NCBI GenBank assembly: GCA_949373155.1
Contig: CASICK010000002.1
Location: 310,001 to 374,000 of the forward strand
Direction of reading: 5' to 3'
Source: an uncultured Synechococcus sp.
GTDB taxonomy: Bacteria > Cyanobacteriota > Cyanobacteriia > PCC-6307 > Cyanobiaceae
Length of the DNA stretch: 64,000 nt
Below the pieces are notes generated by a model. It saw only the letters and a list, made by a program, of their open reading frames with translations, made no database searches and was not told where the DNA came from. Below, in pieces: positions 24,979-34,601 of this stretch. The stretch's first letter is position 1. Each line of letters begins with the position of its first letter. The translations under genes were made by a program, and so were the position numbers.

Positions 24979-25869
24979 ATGCATTCCCCGGAAGTGATCG
25001 GAGTTGATTTGGGTGGAACGGCGATCAAGCTGGGTCGCTTTTCAGCAGACGGCTTTCTTCTTCAGCAGCAGCAGGTGCAAACTCCTCAGCCCGCAACACC
25101 AGGTGCTGTTTGTATCGCATTGGTTGAAGCGATTGAAGCTTTGGATCCCGATCGTCGCGCCTTGCTCGTTGGGATCGGTTTGCCCGGTCCGATGGATGTG
25201 GGGGCACGTGTGGCAAGGGTTTGTATCAACCTGCCCGGTTGGGAGGAGGTGCCTCTTGCTGATTGGTTGGAGCCTCGTCTTCAGCGTCGAGTCACCCTTG
25301 CGAATGACGGCAACTGTGCCTTGGTGGGAGAGGCGTGGAAGGGGGCGGCGCAGGGTTGCTCGGATGTGGTGATGCTCACTCTTGGTACGGGTGTGGGCGG
25401 AGGTGTGATGCTTTCTGGCCGTTTATTCACCGGTCACAACGGGGCCGCGGCTGAACCAGGTTTGATCGGTCTCGATCCCAACGGCCCACCCTGCAACAGC
25501 GGAAATACTGGCAGCCTTGAACAATTTGCCAGCATCTCTGCGCTGAAGCGACTGTGGGATGGAGAGCCGGCTGAGTTGGCAACCTTGGCTGCGAATGGTG
25601 ATGCCGATGCGCAAGCTGTGTGGTCCCGTTATGGGACCACACTTGGTGTAGGGATCAGCTCTTTGGTGTACATGTTCACGCCAGAAGTGATCCTGCTAGG
25701 GGGCGGAATTTCTGGAGCTGCCTCCCATTTCCTTCCTTCGCTGCGCAAGGAAATTCAGCAACGGGTCCAGGCCGTGAGTCGTGAAGGGCTGCGTATTGAA
25801 GCTTGTTCCTTAGGAAATGGTGCAGGCCGTCTTGGGGCTGCACGACTGGCCATCGAACGCTTGACGTGA
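24979..25869 (+). CDS. ROK family sugar kinase
   Basis: A 296-residue ROK protein (sugar kinase, possibly glucokinase). It has the phosphate-binding [14 protein letters not shown] at about 8-21, the catalytic Asp region [10 protein letters not shown] at about 108, and [12 protein letters not shown] at about 135. The zinc motif normally CxCGxxGCxE is degenerate here ([10 protein letters not shown]), keeping one Cys, a common variant in cyanobacteria. A GTG just behind the tamB stop precedes the ATG used. There is a second, unrelated glucokinase (glk) at 33039-34112. The sugar substrate is not certain. Confidence 0.85.
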   Translation: MHSPEVIGVDLGGTAIKLGRFSADGFLLQQQQVQTPQPATPGAVCIALVEAIEALDPDRRALLVGIGLPGPMDVGARVARVCINLPGWEEVPLADWLEPRLQRRVTLANDGNCALVGEAWKGAAQGCSDVVMLTLGTGVGGGVMLSGRLFTGHNGAAAEPGLIGLDPNGPPCNSGNTGSLEQFASISALKRLWDGEPAELATLAANGDADAQAVWSRYGTTLGVGISSLVYMFTPEVILLGGGISGAASHFLPSLRKEIQQRVQAVSREGLRIEACSLGNGAGRLGAARLAIERLT

Positions 25870-25909
25870 GGCGAAACGAGATGATGAAGCAAAGAACAAG
25901 CGCGCGACG

Positions 25910-27232
25910 ATGACCAGTCAGGGTGTGCCCGAACCATCAGCAGATCTGTTGCTCCTGGCTACAGCGGTTCGGCGTGCTGCTGTCGGCTTGGGACAGAGCT
26001 CAAATCAACAGCGCCAACAGGCGCTTTTGTCTATGGCCTCCTCACTGGAGACCCATTCTGATCGCATTGTTGCCGCGAATGCAGACGATCTCGCTCAGGC
26101 CTCCGCAGATGGCTTAGCTCCTGCCTTGGTTGCTCGTCTCAAATTGGATGCGGCCAAGCTGGCTGGGGCCATTGATGGCGTTCGTCAATTGTCGGCACTG
26201 GATGACCCTTTGGGTGCCAGGCAGTTGCATCGCGAGCTTGCCGATGGCTTGGTGTTGGAGCGCGTCACGGTCCCTCTCGGTGTTTTAGGGGTGATTTTTG
26301 AGGCGAGGCCAGACGCTGTGATCCAAATCGCTGCACTGGCGATTCGTTCAGGCAACGGCGCAATCCTGAAAGGTGGCAGCGAGGCCAAGTGCACCAATCA
26401 AGCTGTGATGCAGTCGTTGAAAGAGGGCCTTGCTGGCACATCGGTGTCTGCAGATGCCTTGGATTTGCTCACAACCCGAGCGGAGAGCTTGGCTCTGCTC
26501 CGGCTCGATGGTCTTGTGGACTTGATTATTCCTCGGGGTAGCAACGACCTGGTCCGTTTTATTCAGGACAACACCCGAATTCCGGTCCTTGGCCATGCCG
26601 ATGGTGTTTGCCATTTGTATGTGGATGAGGAGGTTGATTGTGCGCAGGCTTTGCGCATTGCGATCGATAGCAAGACCCAATACCCGGCTGCTTGCAATGC
26701 GATCGAGACGCTCTTGGTTCATGAGCAGATTGCGCCGACCTTTCTGAAAGAGGCTGTTCCTGCCTTTAAAGATGCTGGTGTGTGCTTGCGCGGCGATGAG
26801 GCGAGTAGATGCTTAGGGGTGGAGCAGGTCGCCACCAGTGATGATTGGAGTCAGGAATATCTAGATCTCGTGCTTGCTGTGCGAGTGGTGAAGGATTTCG
26901 ACGAAGCCCTCGAACACATAACAAGGTATGGCTCACGCCATACCGAGGCCATTGCAACGGTGAATCAAGCCACTGCAGAACGGTTCTTGCGGGCAGTGGA
27001 TAGCGCCGGCATCTATCACAACTGCTCAACCCGTTTCGCTGATGGCTTTCGCTACGGCTTTGGTGCAGAGGTTGGAATCAGCACCCAGACCTTGCCGCCG
27101 CGTGGGCCTGTAGGCCTGGAAGGATTGGTGACCTACCGCTACCGATTGCGCGGCGAGGGGCATATCGCTGCTGATTTTGCTGAGGGGCGTGAGCAGTTCA
27201 GCCATCGCGACCTACCTACCGGTACGAAGTAA
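25910..27232 (+). CDS. proA: glutamate-5-semialdehyde dehydrogenase
   Basis: A 440-residue enzyme of proline synthesis that reduces gamma-glutamyl phosphate with NADPH. It has [18 protein letters not shown] at about 122-140, [12 protein letters not shown] at about 146-158, the catalytic Cys in YPAACNAIE at about 260, and the C-terminal [20 protein letters not shown]. It is full length. It lies in the plus-strand cluster and folB follows 5 bases later. Confidence 0.97.
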   Translation: MTSQGVPEPSADLLLLATAVRRAAVGLGQSSNQQRQQALLSMASSLETHSDRIVAANADDLAQASADGLAPALVARLKLDAAKLAGAIDGVRQLSALDDPLGARQLHRELADGLVLERVTVPLGVLGVIFEARPDAVIQIAALAIRSGNGAILKGGSEAKCTNQAVMQSLKEGLAGTSVSADALDLLTTRAESLALLRLDGLVDLIIPRGSNDLVRFIQDNTRIPVLGHADGVCHLYVDEEVDCAQALRIAIDSKTQYPAACNAIETLLVHEQIAPTFLKEAVPAFKDAGVCLRGDEASRCLGVEQVATSDDWSQEYLDLVLAVRVVKDFDEALEHITRYGSRHTEAIATVNQATAERFLRAVDSAGIYHNCSTRFADGFRYGFGAEVGISTQTLPPRGPVGLEGLVTYRYRLRGEGHIAADFAEGREQFSHRDLPTGTK

Positions 27233-27237
27233 CTCCC

Positions 27238-27612
27238 ATGGATTTGATTCATATCCATGGTCTGCGCCTCTGGGCTCATGTTGGCGTGCTGGACCATGAA
27301 AGACGGGATGGCCAATGGTTTCAACTCGACATCACATTGGGTTTAGATCTGGGTCAATCGGCCAAGTGCGACGATCTGAGTGCGACCGCCGATTACAGCC
27401 TGGCAGTGCTGGCACTTCAGGAGTTGGTGAGAGAGCTGTGTTGCCTCACCATTGAGCGTTTCAGTGAGGAGGTCTTTGAGGTGCTGGAACGTCTCTATGG
27501 CCCTTTGCCAATGCATCTGGTCTTGCAAAAGTGCCACCCTCCTATTGCTGGTTTTACAGGCACGGTTGCCATTGAACGGCGGCGTAACTGGTCAGTTTCG
27601 CCGGGTTTTTGA
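27238..27612 (+). CDS. folB: dihydroneopterin aldolase
   Basis: A 124-residue folate enzyme that splits dihydroneopterin to 6-hydroxymethyl-dihydropterin. It matches the FolB pattern: IHGLRLWAHVGVLDHERRDG at the N-terminus, DLSATADYSLAVL for the catalytic and tunnel residues, and ERFSEEVFEVLE with the pterin-binding Glu. The C-terminus VERRR is usual. It is 5 bases behind proA and its stop TGA overlaps the ATG of the next gene (TGATG). Confidence 0.93.
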   Translation: MDLIHIHGLRLWAHVGVLDHERRDGQWFQLDITLGLDLGQSAKCDDLSATADYSLAVLALQELVRELCCLTIERFSEEVFEVLERLYGPLPMHLVLQKCHPPIAGFTGTVAIERRRNWSVSPGF

Positions 27613-28217
27613 TGCAATCTGACGCTTCCACCCGACCCCTCGTTTTGGTGCATGGACTTCTCGATACGCCCCGGTTGTTCTCTTGCTTAGAGCGTCGCCT
27701 TGAAGGACAACATCGTTCCGTATTTTCTCCCCATTTGCCCCATCGATTCGGTGCGATTCCGTTACGCAAGCTCGCTCATCAACTGGATGGCCTGATTCAA
27801 GAACGATGGGGACAGAAGACGCCGATTGATCTTCTTGGTTTTTCAATGGGTGGGGTGATTGCTCGGACTTGGCTCCAAGAGTTGGGTGGTGCCAAGCGAA
27901 CGCATCGGTTCATTAGCGTTGGCAGTCCTCAACAGGGAACATTCACAGCTCAGTGCCTTCCCGCCTGGTTGTTCGCTGGTTTGGCAGACATGAAGCGCGG
28001 TAGTCCCCTGCTGCGGTCCTTGAATGGCGATTACGCCGAGTTGCAAGCTGTGGAATGCCTCAGCTTCTTTTGCCGTTGGGATCTCATGGTGTGCCCTGGG
28101 TGGCAAGCCCTGCTTCCAATCGGGAAGAGCACAGCGGTGCCCGTCTGGACGCATCAGCAATTGATGTCCCATCCCAAATCGCTTGATCTGTTGATCGAAT
28201 CTCTTCTGATTGATTAA
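27612..28217 (+). CDS. lipase-like alpha/beta hydrolase
   Basis: A 201-residue alpha/beta hydrolase with oxyanion strand LVLVHGLLDTPRLFS at about 12-26 and nucleophile elbow LLGFSMGGVIARTW at about 78-90. His near the end (WTHQQLMSHP) and an Asp in FFCRWDLMV complete a triad. It resembles triacylglycerol lipases and esterases but substrate is unknown. The ATG overlaps the folB stop as TGATG, so it is the fifth gene of the tamB cluster. Confidence 0.82.
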   Translation: MQSDASTRPLVLVHGLLDTPRLFSCLERRLEGQHRSVFSPHLPHRFGAIPLRKLAHQLDGLIQERWGQKTPIDLLGFSMGGVIARTWLQELGGAKRTHRFISVGSPQQGTFTAQCLPAWLFAGLADMKRGSPLLRSLNGDYAELQAVECLSFFCRWDLMVCPGWQALLPIGKSTAVPVWTHQQLMSHPKSLDLLIESLLID

Positions 28218-28325
28218 CTGACAACGCTGAAATGCTTAGACAAGCTGGGCTCTTTTCTTCAACCTGCTGCCTCGAGGGCTTCTTTCAGCGATGCCAGCGC
28301 TAGATCATGGTCCATGCCTGCTAGC

Positions 28326-30443
28326 TCAACGACCGGCTGCTGCCAGCCCGGAATGGCGAATTAAGGCATCAGTACTGGCTGTTCGACCCCTGAAGGACTT
28401 GTAGACATCCGCTGGTCGCTGACTTCCCCCGAGGCTGAGAACCGTGTTGCGGAAGCGTTGACCGGTGGCTTGTACCTCAGCTTCTCGATCGAGTCCAACT
28501 TCCTCGAAAGCGGCAAAAGCATCGGCGCTTAAAACCTCTGCCCACTTGTAGGAGTAGTAACCAGCCGAGTAACCACCAGCAAAAATATGGCCGAAGGCAC
28601 AGAGGAATCGGTCTTCCGGGATAGGTGCCAACACGGTTGTGTTGTCTGCGATCGAGCGCCTGAAGGTATCAGGGGATTGACCAAGCTCGGGGCTCCAAGC
28701 GCTGTGAAGGCGTAAATCAGTCAAAGCGAAATGAACCTGTCGGAGCGTTCCGCATCCCTGCATGAAGGTGCGGCTGTTGCGCAGTTTGTTGTAGTCCTCT
28801 TCAGGCAATGGTTCCCCTGTTTGCCAATGACGGGCCATTCCCATCAGGGTCTGGCGATCAAGGCACCAGTTCTCCATGAACTGACTGGGAAGCTCCACCG
28901 CGTCCCATTCCACATTGTTGATTCCGGCGGCTTGAGGATGTTCCACCGTGGTGAGCATGTGTTGAAGCCCATGGCCAAACTCATGAAAGAGGGTCTCTAC
29001 CTCTTCAAAACTCATCAGGCTTGGGACGTCTCCCGTGGGTGGTGTCTGGTTGCAAATCAGGTAAGCCACAGGGTTGGTGAGCTCACCCTCAGAATTGCGA
29101 GATCGGTTTAGACATTCATCCATCCAGGCTCCACCTCGTTTGCTGGCGGGTCGGCTGAAGGGATCGAGATAAAACGCTGCTAGTGGCTGGCCCTCTTGAT
29201 CGCTGACTCTGAAAAAGCGCACATCCTGATGCCAGATCGGTGCTTCTCCATCAGCCGCTTCAATCTGGATGGAGAACAAGCGTTCGCAAAGATGGAAAAG
29301 GCCATCCAGAACTTGTGGAAGTGGAAACCATGGACGCAACTCCTCTTGATTGAGGTTGAACCGCTCCTGACGAAGTTTCTCCGCCCAGTAGCTCACATCC
29401 CAGGGGCTGAACTCATCTGCTTCTGTCGCACCATGAAGACGGGCACAGTCCCTCAGTTCGTCAATCTCTTGTTCTGCGACGGGCAGGGCTGCAACGCGCA
29501 GTTCTTCAAGAAGCTGTTCAACGGCTTCTACGTTGTCAGCCATTTTTGAGGCCAGGCTGCGTTCGGCCCAGTTTTGATAGCCAAGGCGTGCAGCCTGATG
29601 GGTCCGTAGGTCCAGGATTTCCTCGATGAGAGGAGTGTTGTCAAGCTCTCCTGAGCTGGCCCGACTCACCTGTGCCCTGTAAACGGTTTCTCTCAGGTTG
29701 CGGTTGTCGGCATGGGTTAGTACGGGTAGGTATCGGGGCATGTCGAGCCCAAGACGCCAAGGCCCTTTTAAGGCTGTGGGATCTTGTCCATCACGATGCA
29801 GATCTCCAGCGTCCTTGGCGGCAGTAGCCAAAGCTTGTAGGGCCCGTTCCGGTATACCCCGGAGTTGGTCTACGTCATGCACCAGCAGGGTCCAGCCTTG
29901 GGTGGCATCGAGAACATGATTGCTGAATCGAGTGGACAGTGAGGCGAGTTGTTCGCTGGCTTCGTTGAAGGCCTGTTGGGACGCTCCGCTTAGGCCCACT
30001 CCCCGGTGACGCATCGACAACAGCTCGGCATCCAGGATGCGCATTTGCGTGGAGTCAAGCGGATAACTGGGGTTTCGTTGAAGGCTTTCCAATGCTTGGT
30101 GGATCACTTGGCTCTGCCCAGCGCGGTTGCTGAAACGCACCACCTCCGGTTGCTGTTCCGCATGGGCTTCTCGCAGCTCGGAGCTGTTACAGACGCCGTT
30201 GAGATGGCTCACGACCCCCCAGCTCCAGCGCAATCGTTCTCCAAGGTTGTGCAGTGGAGTCATCACCTCATCCCAGCTCAGGGCTGTGTTGTCAGCTAGG
30301 CGTTGTTGAAGCGTGGATTCCAGTGTGCTGAGCTGTTCTCCCAAATCCTGGATCAGTGCTGGGATATGAGCTTCTACCTGGGATGCATCGATGGCCTCGA
30401 AGCGCGGAAGGCCATGTCCGCGCAAGAGTTCTGGGTTGGTCAT
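28326..30443 (-). CDS. prlC: M3 family oligopeptidase (oligopeptidase A-like)
   Basis: A 705-residue zinc oligopeptidase. The active site FHEFGHGLQHML is at about 487-498 with the downstream Glu in NVEWDAVELPSQF, and the late region has FAGGYSAGYYSYKWAEV, all typical of M3 peptidases. These degrade signal-peptide remnants and short cytoplasmic peptides. It starts 5 bases after the ndhD stop on the same strand, at the end of the thrS-ndhD cluster. Length is normal. Confidence 0.93.
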   Translation of the reverse strand: MTNPELLRGHGLPRFEAIDASQVEAHIPALIQDLGEQLSTLESTLQQRLADNTALSWDEVMTPLHNLGERLRWSWGVVSHLNGVCNSSELREAHAEQQPEVVRFSNRAGQSQVIHQALESLQRNPSYPLDSTQMRILDAELLSMRHRGVGLSGASQQAFNEASEQLASLSTRFSNHVLDATQGWTLLVHDVDQLRGIPERALQALATAAKDAGDLHRDGQDPTALKGPWRLGLDMPRYLPVLTHADNRNLRETVYRAQVSRASSGELDNTPLIEEILDLRTHQAARLGYQNWAERSLASKMADNVEAVEQLLEELRVAALPVAEQEIDELRDCARLHGATEADEFSPWDVSYWAEKLRQERFNLNQEELRPWFPLPQVLDGLFHLCERLFSIQIEAADGEAPIWHQDVRFFRVSDQEGQPLAAFYLDPFSRPASKRGGAWMDECLNRSRNSEGELTNPVAYLICNQTPPTGDVPSLMSFEEVETLFHEFGHGLQHMLTTVEHPQAAGINNVEWDAVELPSQFMENWCLDRQTLMGMARHWQTGEPLPEEDYNKLRNSRTFMQGCGTLRQVHFALTDLRLHSAWSPELGQSPDTFRRSIADNTTVLAPIPEDRFLCAFGHIFAGGYSAGYYSYKWAEVLSADAFAAFEEVGLDREAEVQATGQRFRNTVLSLGGSQRPADVYKSFRGRTASTDALIRHSGLAAAGR

Positions 30444-30448
30444 CGCTG

Positions 30449-32020
30449 TCAGCCCGCCGGCAGCAGGGTTGTGAGTGCTACCAGGCTATGAGTGCCGAGA
30501 TCACTGGCGAGAGCATCGGTAGCTGCTTCGTAGAAATCCATGGCGATACGAGGCCAAACTCCAATCACCAAAGTTGGAACCATCAGGGTGAGCCCGATTA
30601 CGAGTTCTCGAGGGCGCATGTCATCGATGAAGGCCAAAGCTGGGATGCGTGGGCCGAAGAACACTCGCCTGCACATGGAGAGGAGATACATCGGGGTGAG
30701 CACGAGGCCAATCGCTGCGATAGCAACAGCTGTAACGCGGAACAAGGTGGTGAAATTTTCCTGGCTTGTGATACCGAGGAAGATTGTGATTTCACTAATG
30801 AATCCGCTCATGCCGGGAAGGGCGAGAGAGGCTAGGGAGCTGGCTAGAAAAAATGCAAAGGTGATCGGAAGCACCTTGGCAAGTCCGCCCATGTTGGGAA
30901 TGGACAGAGTTTTGGTGCGTTCATAAAAACAACCTGTCACGAAGAACATGGCTGCTGCGATCAGTCCATGACTGATCATTTGGAGCATGGCACCACTCAG
31001 GCTGAGGGCATCTACAGCACCGATGCCAAGCAACACAAAGCCCATATGGCTCACGGAGCTGCAAGCGATACGTCGTTTGACATTGTCTTGAGCGAAAGCG
31101 TTCAACGCTCCGTAAATGATGTTGACGATGCCAAGAACGATGAGTGCTGGTGCAAGAACCAGATGCGCATCGGGAAGCATCTGAACGTTGAAGCGCAGCA
31201 GGGCGTAGCCGCCCATTTTCAAGAGCACGCCAGCTAGCAACATCGACACCGGAGCGTTGGCCTCACCGTGGGCGTCTGGGAGCCAGGTGTGAAGAGGAAA
31301 CATCGGTAACTTCACCCCAAAGCCGATTAAAAATCCGAGATAACAGAGCAACCCAAAGGTTCCGCCTGGCGAACGCGCAGCCAGCTCAGTCAGATTGAGC
31401 GTGAAAGTGTCTCCAGATAGGGCTAGCGCAAGACCGCTGATCAGAATCAGGAGGGATGCAACAGCGGTGTAGAGGATGAATTTTGTGGCTGCATATTGAC
31501 GATTGCTTCCACCCCAAATCGCAATGAGGAGATACACAGGTACAAGTTCCAGCTCCCAAGCGAGGAAGAACAGCAGAAAATCCTGGGAGAGAAAAACCAG
31601 GCCCTGTGCTGAGGCCTGGACTAGTAGGAGACCGAAATACAACTTGGTCTTGTGTTGAACGTTCCAGCTGGCGGCAACGGATAAAAGCGTGACCAATCCG
31701 CTCAGCACGACAAGTGGAGCGGACAGTCCATCGGCTCCGAGGGACCATTCCAAGCCGATTGATGGAACCCAGCTCACCCGTTCAACGAGCTGGAGACTGC
31801 TATCACTCGGGTCGAAATGCTGGCTGAAGGCCACCAGCATCAGCACTAGGTCGACGAAAAGAACACCGATGGCCAGATTTCGCGGCAACGGTGATTGCTG
31901 CGAGTCATCACCTGGAAGCAATGGCATTAACAGAGCCATCGCTGCAGGGAGCAAAACGATGAGCGAGAGCCAGGGGAACGCTGCCTGAGACGCAGCCGTC
32001 AGCGGCAAATTGGCGTCCAT
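30449..32020 (-). CDS. ndhD: NAD(P)H-quinone oxidoreductase subunit NdhD
   Basis: A 523-residue thylakoid-membrane subunit of NDH-1, with about 14 hydrophobic helices. It contains [16 protein letters not shown], the channel motif [31 protein letters not shown] in helix 7-8 (conserved Lys/His), and [11 protein letters not shown]. It looks closest to the NdhD1/D2 respiratory and cyclic type rather than the CO2-uptake D3/D4 forms, an inference from its stand-alone position. It transfers electrons to plastoquinone and pumps protons. The gene lies between thrB and prlC. Confidence 0.95.
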   Translation of the reverse strand: MDANLPLTAASQAAFPWLSLIVLLPAAMALLMPLLPGDDSQQSPLPRNLAIGVLFVDLVLMLVAFSQHFDPSDSSLQLVERVSWVPSIGLEWSLGADGLSAPLVVLSGLVTLLSVAASWNVQHKTKLYFGLLLVQASAQGLVFLSQDFLLFFLAWELELVPVYLLIAIWGGSNRQYAATKFILYTAVASLLILISGLALALSGDTFTLNLTELAARSPGGTFGLLCYLGFLIGFGVKLPMFPLHTWLPDAHGEANAPVSMLLAGVLLKMGGYALLRFNVQMLPDAHLVLAPALIVLGIVNIIYGALNAFAQDNVKRRIACSSVSHMGFVLLGIGAVDALSLSGAMLQMISHGLIAAAMFFVTGCFYERTKTLSIPNMGGLAKVLPITFAFFLASSLASLALPGMSGFISEITIFLGITSQENFTTLFRVTAVAIAAIGLVLTPMYLLSMCRRVFFGPRIPALAFIDDMRPRELVIGLTLMVPTLVIGVWPRIAMDFYEAATDALASDLGTHSLVALTTLLPAG

Positions 32021-32076
32021 GGCATTTGCAAGATTGTGATTGAACTTATCAGCCCTAGGGGCCCTGCTGAGTAATT

Positions 32077-33024
32077 TTACTCAGCTTCTTTGGGATGCCA
32101 ATGGCTCCCAGCTGTCTGAAGGTTAAGCAGTGGAGCGCGACTAGCGACGCCAGCGGCTTCCCACGCCTTCACCATGGCATGACTCACAGCTGGCCCTCGC
32201 TCTTCTGCGCAAAGCGCCAAAATGCTTGGCCCTGCGCCACTGATGGCACATCCCCAGGCTCCAGCCGCTAGGGCAGCTTCTTTGACCTCCTGTCCACCTT
32301 TGATCAGCCTCCAGCGATAGGGCTCATGGAGGCGGTCGTGCATTCCGTCTGAGATCAAATCACCGTTGCCGGTCCTCAGGCCTTGCAGCAGCAGGGTGAG
32401 GGCGCCGAGGTTGACCACTGCATCACCAATGGGAACCGATTTGGGCATGGCCCGCCTCGCTTCGCTGGTGCTGAGACGCATGGCTGGGATCGCAACGACT
32501 GCCTTGATGCTGTGCATCCATTCGCAACGCACCACTCGCCAGCGTTGCGACGCAGCCTTTGCTGTCATGCAAAGCCCCCCCAGTAGCGAAGGCACAACAT
32601 TGTCTGGGTGTCCTTCGATATCGATCGCGAGCTCCAGCAGTTTTTCTCGACTGAGTGGTTCACCCACCAAGGCATTGGCACCGACGAGTCCAGCCACAAT
32701 GGCCGTGGCGCTGCTGCCTAGCCCCCTGGCTGGAGGAACGGCTAGGCGCACTCGAGCCTCGATGGCTATGGGCTCTTGGCCGGCTGCTTTCCAGACCCGC
32801 TGCGCGGCTCGATACACGAGATTGTCGGGCCCTCCTCGTAAATGAGACCCTTCCTGCCCCTCGATAATCAGTTCAAATCGCTCTCCATCGCCATCGATTC
32901 GACGCATGGTGAAACGGTTATTGAGATCCAGAGCAGCGCCTAGACAGTCGAATCCTGGTCCAATGTTGGCGGTGGTAGCGGGAACATCCACCACCACTGT
33001 TTGGCCGATACGCGGCTGCGCCAT
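32077..33024 (-). CDS. thrB: homoserine kinase
   Basis: A 315-residue GHMP kinase that phosphorylates homoserine on the way to threonine. It has [20 protein letters not shown] at the N-terminus, the ATP loop [17 protein letters not shown] at about 95-111, [15 protein letters not shown] at about 135, and the third GHMP motif [11 protein letters not shown] at about 262. It is full length. It lies 14 bases behind glk and 56 bases ahead of ndhD. Confidence 0.96.
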   Translation of the reverse strand: MAQPRIGQTVVVDVPATTANIGPGFDCLGAALDLNNRFTMRRIDGDGERFELIIEGQEGSHLRGGPDNLVYRAAQRVWKAAGQEPIAIEARVRLAVPPARGLGSSATAIVAGLVGANALVGEPLSREKLLELAIDIEGHPDNVVPSLLGGLCMTAKAASQRWRVVRCEWMHSIKAVVAIPAMRLSTSEARRAMPKSVPIGDAVVNLGALTLLLQGLRTGNGDLISDGMHDRLHEPYRWRLIKGGQEVKEAALAAGAWGCAISGAGPSILALCAEERGPAVSHAMVKAWEAAGVASRAPLLNLQTAGSHWHPKEAE

Positions 33025-33038
33025 CCCTGCGATTCCAC

Positions 33039-34112
33039 TTAGGTCAGTGTCCCACTCGACTCAGCCAGTTCCCGTGCTCTGCAAGCAGCACTGAACAGAC
33101 CAGCTTGCGGATCGATGACAGCACGCACCTTCAAACCTTCCAAAAAAGGCTGAAAGCGCCCTTTCTGACGCATGGCATTTAAAAAATGCATGGACTTCAA
33201 ACCATCCTGGTTTTTTTCGGCCGTGCCTCCACCGATCCAGAGTCCACCACTGCACAATTCTTGTAAGGCCAGGTCACCTGCTGCGGCTCCGTAGGCACTG
33301 AGCCAAAGCGACATCGCAGCGTTTGCGAGCTGGTCGCCTGCTTTGGCGTATTGGGATGTAGAAGCAGGTAGATCGTGATATTCAGGATGATTTGGTGTGT
33401 TGTATCTCCATGCCTTGGCCTTCTCTAGGAGTGGGTGTGTCGCGTTTTCCGATTGCTGCAGCATCCAGTTCATGACATGGCCCAATCCGGTTCCGCTTAC
33501 AACCCTCTCGACTGAGATTCGCTCTAGAGATAGATCACGCTTGAGCCATTGCACAAGGGCCCATTCTTCGTTGCAGCGCGGAGCGAACTCTCGATGACCA
33601 CCCTCGCTGGGTAGAGCAATCCATCCTGTGTTGCTTGGCAGTCCACGAGCCATTCCCAAGCCCGTTCCTGCTCCAAGAATGGCGACGGGTCTTCGCTCAA
33701 CTTGGGCGCTCTCAGAATCCATTCTCGATCCGGTTTGAAGCGTGATCTGCTGGCTGTCGCTGAAATGTGGTAATCCATAGATCAGAACAGCGAAATCATT
33801 GACGAGTTCAACCTGCTCTAAACCGGAAGCTTGTTGAAGCGACTCTTGACTGATACGCCATCCCAAATTGGTGAGTTCAGCAGCACGGTTCTTAACCGGC
33901 CCGGCGACGGCGAAGCAGCTTGTTTGAGGTTTGGAGTTGGCGTTAGGGCATGTTTGGAGGAAGTGCTTGAGCATGGAGTCCAGAGACGTCCATTCCGCCG
34001 ACACGTAACGCTGGACATGCTCTTGTTTCAGCTTGCCGTTTTGATCGCTGTAGATCGCTAAGAGCGTTTTGGTGCCGCCGAGATCACCGGCTAGGTAAGT
34101 CGTTGCCTGCAT
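33039..34112 (-). CDS. glk: glucokinase (Glk family)
   Basis: A 357-residue ATP-dependent glucokinase of the PF02685 type, cytoplasmic. It has LAGDLGGTKTLLAIY at about 7-21, VAGPVKNRAAELTNLGWR at about 68, and AILGAGTGLGMARG at about 145. With glycogen metabolism encoded nearby (glgB), glucose phosphorylation fits, but the link is by inference. It lies between DUF1824 and thrB, same strand. It differs in family from the ROK kinase at 24979. Confidence 0.92.
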   Translation of the reverse strand: MQATTYLAGDLGGTKTLLAIYSDQNGKLKQEHVQRYVSAEWTSLDSMLKHFLQTCPNANSKPQTSCFAVAGPVKNRAAELTNLGWRISQESLQQASGLEQVELVNDFAVLIYGLPHFSDSQQITLQTGSRMDSESAQVERRPVAILGAGTGLGMARGLPSNTGWIALPSEGGHREFAPRCNEEWALVQWLKRDLSLERISVERVVSGTGLGHVMNWMLQQSENATHPLLEKAKAWRYNTPNHPEYHDLPASTSQYAKAGDQLANAAMSLWLSAYGAAAGDLALQELCSGGLWIGGGTAEKNQDGLKSMHFLNAMRQKGRFQPFLEGLKVRAVIDPQAGLFSAACRARELAESSGTLT

Positions 34113-34190
34113 GGGATCGATCGGCGCATCTCAGCTCAAGGCTGATGGCATTGATCGGAATCGACAAGTCTTCAAGAGGCTCTAGAACAC

Positions 34191-34601
34191 TCAGTCATGA
34201 AAAAAGTCGAGAGGCAGGGGCCCCCATGTGGGGCCTGACTGTGGACCCAATTGTTGAGACTCAGCTTGATGGCCGCTGATTAAGAAGCCTTCACCCAGCC
34301 CCGCCTCTGCTCGGATGCGAATACAACCGGTGGATTGGTTGGCCTTTAGGAAAACCCCGCTCTCAATGCGTGTTTCCTCATCGCACTTCATGGGAGGCCA
34401 ACCCATCGCCAGCTCAAGGTCGCGGAGGCATGTCATGGCGTCAGTGGACGAGGGAGCCATAACGCCAACAGTGAACCAGGCAAAGTGACGCATCTCAGCG
34501 ATGAGCTCGTTTTTGAGATCCTTGCGCTCATGTGAACTCAGCTGAGGAGCACTACGAAATCGATTGAGATCGGCAAGAGACGTGATTGCTGGGTCGCTCA
34601 T
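34191..34601 (-). CDS. DUF1824 family protein
   Basis: A 136-residue soluble cyanobacterial protein of the DUF1824 group, with LADLNRFRSAPQLS, HFAWFTVGVMAPS, LRDLELAMGWPPM and a closing QSGPTWGPLPLDFF. The function is unknown. The ATG at 34601 overlaps the thrS stop as ATGA; the longer frame to 34631 is less likely. Coupling to thrS may reflect position only. Confidence 0.75.
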   Translation of the reverse strand: MSDPAITSLADLNRFRSAPQLSSHERKDLKNELIAEMRHFAWFTVGVMAPSSTDAMTCLRDLELAMGWPPMKCDEETRIESGVFLKANQSTGCIRIRAEAGLGEGFLISGHQAESQQLGPQSGPTWGPLPLDFFHD

